Assembly (NCBI GenBank): GCA_002084535.1 | Contig: NBLI01000015.1 | Location: 1 to 12,579 of the forward strand | From: Candidatus Zhuqueibacterota bacterium 4572_119 | Lineage (GTDB): Bacteria; Zhuqueibacterota; Zhuqueibacteria; Thermofontimicrobiales; Thermofontimicrobiaceae | DNA: 12,579 bases | Reading direction: 5' to 3' | Shown: positions 7,039-12,579 of the stretch, piece after piece | Layout: each line of letters opens with the position of its first letter | Position numbering within the stretch: the first letter of the stretch is position 1 | Position numbers and translations under genes: made by a program | Notes under the pieces: model-generated | What the model saw: only the letters and a program-made list of their open reading frames with translations | Told to the model about the DNA's origin: nothing | Database searches by the model: none

Positions 7039-7146
7039 GTGATAGAGAAAGTTTCTATGAACATGGAATACAAAAAAACTATTATTGAGAATATAGCAAG
7101 TATCTTCAGTGAAAGCAAGCGGCAAAGTGAAATTAAAAATAATTAA
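7039..7146 (+). CDS. Possible micro-ORF, 35 codons
   Basis: A GTG at 7039 follows AAAAGGAA with about 8 nt spacing. The frame runs 35 codons to TAA 7144-7146, through MNMEYKKTIIENIAS to a lysine- and serine-rich end. Length and composition are compatible with a micro-protein or with the decayed start of a longer gene, but nothing else supports it. It lies right after the hexamer repeat. Confidence 0.2.
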   Translation: MIEKVSMNMEYKKTIIENIASIFSESKRQSEIKNN

Positions 7147-7259
7147 TTTTTTAAAAATTAAAACCTTGTTTCAGTTAACTGCGGGGAAAATATATTGGTT
7201 TGAATATTAGAGTGGGCTAACCATAGAATAATCAAGCAATAAGATAAGTTTACAAAATT

Positions 7260-7302
7260 TTTAAAAAGAGTCCGATCTTTGGCTGTGAAAATCGGACTCT
7301 TT
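7260..7302 (-). terminator. Rho-independent terminator of the citrate lyase operon
   Basis: A perfect 12-bp stem (7265-7276 with 7291-7302; AAAGAGTCCGAT and its complement) with a 14-nt loop. Read on the minus strand it is followed by a T run (the stem's terminal T residues plus two more), and it lies 21 nt after the citF stop. Confidence 0.85.
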
Positions 7303-7323
7303 CAAATTTGAAATTAAAGGGAA

Positions 7324-8883
7324 TTAATCCTGAACCTGATAAATACTATCCAAAATTGTCCCATCAACCCATTTGACCACCGCGATAATTTTATCACCGA
7401 GTTTTGGTTTTTCCGGTTTGCTGCCGATTATTTCATCTATTTCAGCTTTAATCTCTTTGATGGAGCGAATGGGAAGCGAAGAATTCTTAGTCGCATCGAT
7501 CAGGTCAGTTCGTTTTGGATTAATGGCAATTCCGCGTTCAGTTACAACAACATCGATCAATTCTCCTGGACCGCACACAGTGGTGACTTCATCAACGATA
7601 ACAGGAATTCGGTCTCTGAATGATGGTATTGGCAAAATAGTGCATTTAGAAAACAAGCAATTTTGCCATCCGCCAATTCCATGCAGCAGTTTGCCGTCTG
7701 AATGGGTGACCACGTTGGCGTTAAAATTAATGTCAACTTCTGTCGCGCCGAGAACCACCGCGTCAACCATGGACGCGAAATTTCCTTTGCCATGATAATT
7801 GTAACTGGTAAAAGGACTGGTGTTAACATGACCGGGATTCTCCCTCATTGACCGGACACCATCAAGGTCAAACGTCTGCCCGTCGAGAATATAATCAGTC
7901 AATCCCTCTTCCAGCATTTGCACCAAATATTGATTGCTTCCGCCGCGGACAAACCTGGCTTTTATTCCCGCGTCTTTCATCATCTCTTTAAGATAAATGG
8001 CAAAAGCGAGCGAGGTACCGCCAGCGCCTGCCTGGAAAGAAAAGCCGTCTTTCATAATTCCGGCATCCTTTACAAACTGCGCCGTCATTTCAGCGATTAA
8101 TAATCTGTCCGGGCTTTTAGTAATTTGCGTTGTACCTGAAATAATTTTTTCCGGCTCACCAATTTTGTCCATCACAACGACAAAATCCACATAGTTACCC
8201 TGAATCTGCCACGGAACGCACGGAAAGGGAACCTGATTGTCAGTTACAATAATGACCTTGTCAGCGTACTGTGAATCCGCCAGCGCGAAACCAAGCAGCC
8301 CACAAGCAGAAGGACCGGTGAGACCATTCGCGTTACCAAAAGGATCCGCGGTCGGTGCCGCAATGACAGCAATGTCGATATGAACTTCACCATCCTGAAC
8401 AGCCTGGTATCTTCCACCATGTGAACGCAAAACTCCCAATCCCCGCATTTTTCCCTGGGAACAGTAATCTCCCAGCGGACCATTCATGGATCCTTCGATA
8501 TGGTGGATTACGCCATTTTTTTGATGTTCAATAATTGGAGCCTGACAGGGGAAAGAGGCGCTGGGAAACCACATCAGGTCTTTGACGCCGATTTCTGCCG
8601 CAGCGTCAAAAATTTGATTGGCGACCAGATCACCATTTCTGAAATGATGATGTGTGGAAATTGTCATACCGTCTTTAATTCCGGCTTTAATGAGCGCGGT
8701 TTTAATATCGGCTACAATCTTATTACCATCCGCCGGATAGTCGGCGCAGGTAGCAACCGGAGGAGCTGTTTTTTTACCGGTCGGCTTGTATTTGCCCACA
8801 CCCTGGAAAGGCACTGCTTGTTTGCCATTCACCTCTGTTGGGACTATCCGTCCAATCGCGTTTTTTACAAGTTTACTATCCAT
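7324..8883 (-). CDS. citF: Citrate lyase alpha subunit (citrate:acetyl-ACP CoA-transferase)
   Basis: CitF, 519 residues, the usual family size (~510). It transfers the acetylated acyl-carrier prosthetic group onto citrate, giving citryl-ACP and acetate. Recognisable stretches, numbered from ATG 8883, are KNAIGRIVP (7-15), STHHHFRNGDLV (76-87), AAPTADPFGNANGLTGPSA (175-193), QAGAGGTSLA (284-293), GATEVDINFNANVVTHSDG (379-397) and VVVTERGIAINPKR (445-458). Start ATG 8883-8881 is chosen because AAGGAGGTGA lies 5 nt upstream; the in-frame GTG 18 nt earlier is itself next to that ribosome site. The first 8 bases (ATGGATAG) overlap the end of citDE, so translation is probably coupled. The protein is cytoplasmic. 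It is the last gene of the operon, closed by the hairpin at 7260-7302. Confidence 0.96.
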   Translation of the reverse strand: MDSKLVKNAIGRIVPTEVNGKQAVPFQGVGKYKPTGKKTAPPVATCADYPADGNKIVADIKTALIKAGIKDGMTISTHHHFRNGDLVANQIFDAAAEIGVKDLMWFPSASFPCQAPIIEHQKNGVIHHIEGSMNGPLGDYCSQGKMRGLGVLRSHGGRYQAVQDGEVHIDIAVIAAPTADPFGNANGLTGPSACGLLGFALADSQYADKVIIVTDNQVPFPCVPWQIQGNYVDFVVVMDKIGEPEKIISGTTQITKSPDRLLIAEMTAQFVKDAGIMKDGFSFQAGAGGTSLAFAIYLKEMMKDAGIKARFVRGGSNQYLVQMLEEGLTDYILDGQTFDLDGVRSMRENPGHVNTSPFTSYNYHGKGNFASMVDAVVLGATEVDINFNANVVTHSDGKLLHGIGGWQNCLFSKCTILPIPSFRDRIPVIVDEVTTVCGPGELIDVVVTERGIAINPKRTDLIDATKNSSLPIRSIKEIKAEIDEIIGSKPEKPKLGDKIIAVVKWVDGTILDSIYQVQD

Positions 8884-10102
8884 GATGTTCACCTCCTTCA
8901 CGCCAGTTGGGTTCTAATTTCCCTGTATCCAATGCCAATTTAATCGTCTGTAAAGCGCGCTTGACCACAGGCGGATCGATCATTTTGCTGCCAAGCGATA
9001 CAACACCCAATCCTTTGGATTCTGCTTTTTCAAACGCCAGGACGATTTTTTTTGCTTTATCAATTTCAATTTCCTGAGGAGCAAAGGACTCATTTATTAC
9101 CTGAATTTGCCGCGGATGAATGCACCCTTTTCCATCAAAGCCTAATGATTTAGCTTCATATACACTTTCCCGCAATCCATCCATATCAGTAACATCTGAA
9201 AATACGGTATCGATGGGTTGGACTCCGGCGGCGCGCGCGGCATTGACTACCTGACTTCTCGCCCAAAAACTTTCTTTTCCTTCCAATGTCCGCTGGGTGC
9301 CAATGTCCGCGGTGTAGTCCTCCAGACCAATGGTCAACGCGACAACGTTCGGAGAGGCGGAAGCGATTTCATAAGCCTTGATCGCTCCTAATGCGCTTTC
9401 TACTATTGGCATGTAAAGTATTTTATGATTCAGGTTTTTTTGTTTGAGCAGGCTTTCAATTTCAGCATCTACCTGGCGTACCTGGTCACCACTTTCGCAT
9501 TTGGGAATTAAAATTACATGAACATTGTGAGGCGCGATATATTTTAAGTCGTCCAGGCCTTGTGAAATTTGGTTGATTCTGACCATTCGTTCCGCGCCGT
9601 AGAAATCAACCTGGCGTAACGCGTTTCGCACCATCAACTGTGCCGCGTCTTTTTCTGATGGAGCCACGCTGTCTTCCAAATCCAGAATTAAACCATCAGG
9701 TTTATGCAAACCAGCGTTGAGCATAAATTTAGCTTCATTACCGGGGAGATAAAGCCGCGACCGGCGAAATCTTTCGCGTGTGGTCTCATACGAACAGCAT
9801 TCACGGATTTCAGGCAGCCATTCTTTTCCGTTATCCAGGTTGAGCCGTCGTACCGCGCATTCCAACCTTGCCATGATGACAAATGGCAGCGCGCCGCGGT
9901 CTTCAAACTCGACGCTGGCATTTATAATGCCGAAAAAATCCAGTCCGTCTCTCACCAATTTTTCAATAGATTTTCCAAACAATGCTCCAACTTTGCTGTT
10001 TGAGTTTAACTGAATTCCCCCTGTGTTTTTTGGAGTGATTTTTATCCAGCAGTCTGAACGGACATCCTGTCCTTTTCTGCCCGCTTCGGCAGCTTTATCC
10101 AT
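8876..10102 (-). CDS. citE: CitD-CitE fusion: citrate lyase acyl carrier + beta subunit
   Basis: A 408-residue two-domain protein. Residues 1-95 match the CitD acyl carrier (AGRKGQDVRSDCWIKI, KSIEKLVRDG, VEFEDRGALPFVIMARLECAVRR). S16 lies where CitD carries the triphosphoribosyl-dephospho-CoA arm. Residues 113-408 are CitE, a TIM-barrel lyase cleaving citryl-ACP to oxaloacetate and acetyl-ACP: RSRLYLPGNEAKFML, GLILDLEDSVAPSEKDAA, MPIVESALG (E235, Mg ligand), LTIGLEDYTADIGTQR (D262, Mg ligand) and GFDGKGCIHPRQI (321-333). ATG 10102-10100 is preceded by CGGAGGAAAATT, so it is chosen over an in-frame ATG at 10267, which would add 55 low-complexity residues reading through the dispersed repeat. 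CitD and CitE are separate proteins in Klebsiella and E. coli. With citF this gives the whole catalytic complex. The accessory genes citC, citG and citX are absent from the window. Confidence 0.94.
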   Translation of the reverse strand: MDKAAEAGRKGQDVRSDCWIKITPKNTGGIQLNSNSKVGALFGKSIEKLVRDGLDFFGIINASVEFEDRGALPFVIMARLECAVRRLNLDNGKEWLPEIRECCSYETTRERFRRSRLYLPGNEAKFMLNAGLHKPDGLILDLEDSVAPSEKDAAQLMVRNALRQVDFYGAERMVRINQISQGLDDLKYIAPHNVHVILIPKCESGDQVRQVDAEIESLLKQKNLNHKILYMPIVESALGAIKAYEIASASPNVVALTIGLEDYTADIGTQRTLEGKESFWARSQVVNAARAAGVQPIDTVFSDVTDMDGLRESVYEAKSLGFDGKGCIHPRQIQVINESFAPQEIEIDKAKKIVLAFEKAESKGLGVVSLGSKMIDPPVVKRALQTIKLALDTGKLEPNWREGGEHHG

Positions 10103-10251
10103 AATTTTCCTCCGAATAATATATTGTTTTTTCAAATATTTTGAATTTGTGAATATACGAAAATTAGAATAAGAACTCAACAAAATTTTTATGGGGAAGA
10201 ATTTATTTTCAATAAGGAACAATAAGGATAAAACCTCTTTTATAAGCGTTT

Positions 10252-10309
10252 TCTTGAATACTCCCATAAATGAGGCGTTACCAACAAGGTAATATTTTTC
10301 TTGACTTTC
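10252..10309 (+). repeat. Dispersed intergenic repeat, copy 2
   Basis: Same orientation as copy 1 at 130-188: two substitutions in the first 32 bases, then a diverged stretch and the shared ending of a T run plus CTTGACTTTC. In this copy TTACC (10278-10282) and GGTAA (10288-10292) form a 5-bp hairpin around AACAA, directly before ATTTTT. It lies about 150 nt upstream of citDE, on the opposite strand, and about 620 nt before the outer-membrane protein gene on the same strand. Confidence 0.7.
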
Positions 10310-10732
10310 AAAAATAAAATCATTAAGTTAATTTAATTGAACAATCGCATTGTGATCATCCTTCAGAATTAAAACCACCTGATTCTCTTCCGGTCTCAAA
10401 AATTTAATTAATCAAAATTTCACTTATAAAATTGATGATTAATTATGTCCTACTGTTGCCGCGATCCATAATCAAGATTATTTTATCAAAAAAAATACTG
10501 TTCAGCACCGCACTATCATTCATACGGACGCAGGAACCTCCATATTTTTTGCCACTATTTCTCTTTGATGCTGACCTTTTGTATTTCATGGACGCCTGAA
10601 TAGTTACCCAAAAAATAGCCATACAAGTCTATGAAGTTTATTGTAATAACTATTTAGTAATTTTTCAAAAGTCATCATTTGCTGATATTGTTTGAGTCAG
10701 TTTTATATTTAAACTTTCAAGAAACTTGAAAC

Positions 10733-10767
10733 AGCTATTAGCAATTAGCAGTTAGCTATTAGCTTAA
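10733..10767 (+). repeat. Heptanucleotide tandem repeat (STRR-like)
   Basis: Five consecutive 7-base units: AGCTATT, AGCAATT, AGCAGTT, AGCTATT and a partly diverged AGCTTAA. The period-7 AGCNNTT pattern resembles the short tandemly repeated repetitive sequences described in cyanobacterial and other intergenic regions. Confidence 0.7.
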
Positions 10768-10791
10768 AATACAATTAGTTATGTTGTGTCG

Positions 10792-10825
10792 TTCCAGGTC
10801 CACCGATTTTTGGCGGATACTGGAA
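10792..10825. repeat. REP-like palindrome
   Basis: TTCCAG (10792-10797) pairs with CTGGAA (10820-10825). After a small internal loop, CCACC pairs with GGCGG with one mismatch, around GATTTTT. The preceding TGTCG and following TC give the GTCGTTCC...GGAATC layout typical of dispersed extragenic palindromes. No T tract follows, so a terminator is unlikely. Confidence 0.5.
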
Positions 10826-10928
10826 TCTCATGATTTAAAAAAAAGTTTCTCACATAAATCAGATTCGTTTTTTGGCGAATATCAGGCACTATTCAATATA
10901 TTAATTTTAATAAAAAATGGAGAACGCA

Positions 10929-12158
10929 ATGAAAGCAAAATACTTTGTGTTTATTCTCTTTACACTATTTTTACTAAGCCAGGTATCCTGGGCTCAATTG
11001 GAATCACCGCTATTGGGCGGTTCACGCGCTTATTCAATGGGCGGTGTTTATACTGCAACGAATTATGGAGCAGAGGCGCTGTTGGGAAATCCAGGTGGAT
11101 TGGGATTGCTATCGCAGGCACAAGTTATTATTGGTGGGCGTATGACTGTTTTGGGGACATCTTCAATGGAAGAAGATTATTATAAAGACATCCAGAATTA
11201 TAAAAATTATGAATATAAATATGGCATCAACCCCAAATTTTTAAATGCTGGAGTTGCTTTCCCGATTAATCTGGCAAATTTTAAAAACAAATTAGTGGGA
11301 GCGGTGGGCTACAGAACATTTTATGACTTCGCTTCAAAAGTGAATATTGAGGGCACGGATAGCTTCGACGCGAAATTTGAAGAAACTGACAAGATAAAGG
11401 GATTGATAAATGTGCTTTCATTTGGATTCGGTACATCATTCTCTGATAATTTATCTTTTGGTGTTTCCTACAATATTCCGATGCTTTCAGGATACAAATT
11501 TGAAAGTGAAGCAACTGTCAAATCTGCTTATGCAACAAATAAATACGAAAAAGAATCCGAATATGATGTGGCAGGTACCCATTTTATGCAGTTGGGATGT
11601 ATCGCGCAATTAACAAATAATTTATCATTAGGTATTGCTTACTTAACCAGTCATAAATACAAATTAGAGGAAGGAAAAACCACAGAAAAAACGGATGGGC
11701 AAATCACTTATGAAAGCGATCTGGCGGATGAACGATGGGAATTTCCAAGTCGGTACAGTATTGGTATTGCTTATCGAATGGGCAGCGATTTGCTGCTTGC
11801 CGCTGAATATCAAAACCGTCCCTGGGAAGATGTGGAGATCGATGGCGATGAATTATATTACCTGGAAAGCGGCGGCTCTTACCGGATCGGTTTTGAATAT
11901 GGATCTGGTTTGTTGATACGTGGAGGATTTTTGAGTGAAAGAATCCCGGATTTTGATGTGGATGAAGATCCTGTGAATGTGAACTCACTAACCGGAGGTG
12001 TTGGTTACAAAACCGGAAATATTGTGATTGACCTGGGCGCTGCCTATACCTTTAAGGCTTTTGACTATGTTATGGCTTCCTCCAAATATTATGAATATCA
12101 ATATCGTCATTTAGTTGTATTCGCGAATGTGTTGTACGCGATGAATTTTTCGCTATAA
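10929..12158 (+). CDS. Outer-membrane beta-barrel protein, OmpP1/FadL/PorV-like
   Basis: A 409-residue exported protein. Residues 1-23 are a signal peptide (MKAKYFVFILFTLFLL..., cleavage near SWAQ). The mature start SRAYSMGGVYTATNYGAEALLGNPGGLGLL is the hatch-like N-terminus shared by the OmpP1/FadL and PorV groups. Regular amphipathic strands follow, such as NLSFGVSYNIPM, LSLGIAYLTSHKY, YSIGIAYRMGSDLLLAAEYQ, YRIGFEYGSG and VIDLGAAYTF, with acidic loops between them. The end (FANVLYAMNFSL) has an aromatic near the C-terminus, as in barrel proteins. ATG 10929 has GGAGA 6 nt upstream; the ATG at 10917 would overlap that site and add four residues before the signal peptide. Its role could be hydrophobic-compound transport or a type IX secretion accessory; the sequence does not separate these. 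Being followed by a collagen-like lipoprotein suggests an envelope gene cluster continuing past the window. Confidence 0.88.
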   Translation: MKAKYFVFILFTLFLLSQVSWAQLESPLLGGSRAYSMGGVYTATNYGAEALLGNPGGLGLLSQAQVIIGGRMTVLGTSSMEEDYYKDIQNYKNYEYKYGINPKFLNAGVAFPINLANFKNKLVGAVGYRTFYDFASKVNIEGTDSFDAKFEETDKIKGLINVLSFGFGTSFSDNLSFGVSYNIPMLSGYKFESEATVKSAYATNKYEKESEYDVAGTHFMQLGCIAQLTNNLSLGIAYLTSHKYKLEEGKTTEKTDGQITYESDLADERWEFPSRYSIGIAYRMGSDLLLAAEYQNRPWEDVEIDGDELYYLESGGSYRIGFEYGSGLLIRGGFLSERIPDFDVDEDPVNVNSLTGGVGYKTGNIVIDLGAAYTFKAFDYVMASSKYYEYQYRHLVVFANVLYAMNFSL

Positions 12159-12431
12159 GAAAATACAAAATAGGCGCTTTAAGAATGGCTTTATAAATTC
12201 ATGTTTCAAAACAGATATAAATTAATCAAAGAAGTCTCTCGGTTTTATTTTTAGTTTTGTTTGCTTGCTTTTTACAATCCGACCGCTTGTTCAGCTAATC
12301 CCCTCCTTTGAAGGAGGGCAAGGGAGGATGTTTAAAAAAGAGGAAGTAATTCTAACATAAATGGCAAAAAAAGCATAACTTCATAATAAACAATATAGCA
12401 AAGTGTTCTCATGAAATAAGGAGATTAAAGA
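12159..12431. other. Short gap with a CCCTCC palindrome
   Basis: No gene and no convincing terminator. The only marked structure is the palindrome at 12300-12330. The downstream end carries the ribosome site of the next gene. Confidence 0.5.
12300..12330. repeat. Palindromic CCCTCC/GGAGGG intergenic element
   Basis: CCCTCCTT (12301-12308) and AAGGAGGG (12311-12318) are a perfect inverted repeat around TG, followed by CAAGGGAGGATG. Elements of this layout (CCCCTCCTTTGAAGGAGGG) are widespread dispersed repeats in many bacterial genomes; only one is in the window. It is markedly GC-richer than its surroundings. Confidence 0.55.
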
Positions 12432-12579
12432 ATGGGTCAGAAGAAAGTATGTCAAAAAAAGTTTTATATTTTTCTAATTCTTATTGCTGTAGTAATTATT
12501 TTCGCGTGCGAAGGACCTGAAGGTCCGGCTGGTCCAGTAGGACCTTCAGGTGAAGGCGGCGCCTGGGTAAACGCGGTGA
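12432..12579 (+). CDS. Collagen-like lipoprotein, N-terminal part (runs off the window)
   Basis: Forty-nine codons are visible and the frame is open at the edge. ATG 12432 is preceded by AAGGAG (12418-12423) with an 8-nt spacer. The basic start MGQKKVCQKK leads to a hydrophobic core FYIFLILIAVVIIFAC, where C26 in IFAC is a lipobox-type cysteine, so it is probably a lipid-anchored exported protein. Directly after it come five collagen-like Gly-X-Y triplets (GPE GPA GPV GPS GEG), then GAWVNAV. Such short collagen-like stalks after a lipobox are common in exported proteins of Bacteroidota relatives and act as rod-like linkers. The domain beyond is not visible. The ribosome site, lipobox and Gly-X-Y periodicity together make a real gene very likely. 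Confidence 0.85.
   Translation, partial: MGQKKVCQKKFYIFLILIAVVIIFACEGPEGPAGPVGPSGEGGAWVNAV

Larger units (their letters stand above)
10103..10928. other. Long non-coding gap between divergent citDE and the OMP gene
   Basis: About 826 bases with no supportable intact gene. It should contain the citDE promoter (minus) and the promoter of the outer-membrane protein gene (plus). Visible structure: dispersed repeat copy 2 (10252-10309), a possible decayed transposase stretch (about 10512-10656), a heptamer tandem repeat (10733-10767) and a palindrome (10792-10825). Confidence 0.7.

Noticed and set aside
8500..8943. 147-codon plus-strand ORF
   Set aside because: It lies antisense to the well-supported citF, shows no family features and is a shadow frame.
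10103..10267. Upstream start of citDE adding 55 residues
   Set aside because: The extension is low-complexity, runs through the dispersed repeat and lacks a ribosome site, while ATG 10102 has CGGAGGA directly before it and starts the CitD homology.
10781..11185. 134-codon plus-strand ORF overlapping the OMP gene start
   Set aside because: It runs through a palindrome and then out of frame into the signal peptide and barrel of the OMP gene; no ribosome site.
1..12579. CRISPR array, tRNA or rRNA gene, or defence system
   Set aside because: No spaced direct repeats of the right size, no cloverleaf or rRNA-like segment and no nuclease, helicase or toxin-antitoxin pair was seen on either strand.

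Overview
The window is a 12.6 kb piece of an AT-rich bacterial chromosome with short intergenic gaps and strong Shine-Dalgarno sites (GGAGG type) in front of most genes. It has two signal sequences of the OmpP1/PorV or TlpA type, a CsgG-like/PEGA exported protein, an outer-membrane beta-barrel protein and a collagen-like lipoprotein. This points to a Gram-negative bacterium. Such exported proteins are typical of the FCB superphylum and its candidate phyla (Calditrichota/KSB1/Marinimicrobia-like). The strong Shine-Dalgarno sites argue against a classic Bacteroidota. This placement is an inference, because no rRNA or other marker gene is present.

Layout. Bases 1-333 hold a possible tail of an upstream gene, a clear rho-independent terminator (51-88) and copy 1 of a dispersed intergenic repeat (130-188). 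Bases 334-4640 are a co-oriented run of four genes: a CsgG-like/PEGA repeat protein whose frame is broken near 466-472, an exported TlpA-like thioredoxin, an exported M20D amidohydrolase and a class I glutamine amidotransferase. Bases 4641-5159 are non-coding with two palindromes. Bases 5160-6504 carry rfbC and a PrsW-type membrane protease, closed by a strong terminator (6538-6589). A small uncharacterised gene lies on the minus strand at 6639-6914. A gap with a hexamer microsatellite follows, then the citrate lyase operon on the minus strand: a citD-citE fusion (10102-8876) overlapping citF (8883-7324), with a terminator behind it. Bases 10103-10928 form a long, repeat-rich gap with copy 2 of the dispersed repeat, a heptamer tandem repeat and a REP-like palindrome. 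An OmpP1/FadL/PorV-like outer-membrane protein follows (10929-12158), and the window ends inside a collagen-like lipoprotein gene starting at 12432.

How the genes work together. The clearest metabolic unit is citDE-citF, which supplies all three subunit activities of citrate lyase (acyl carrier, lyase, CoA-transferase) in two polypeptides. The genes for cofactor synthesis, attachment and acetylation (citC, citG, citX) are not in the window. The first run of genes is mostly cell-envelope: three of its four products carry signal peptides. I see no defence system, mobile-element gene, CRISPR array or RNA gene. The most notable features are the lesion and repeat architecture of the PEGA protein, the CitDE fusion, and several families of intergenic repeats, one of which occurs twice here and ends both times in a promoter-like TTGAC(A/T)TTC.
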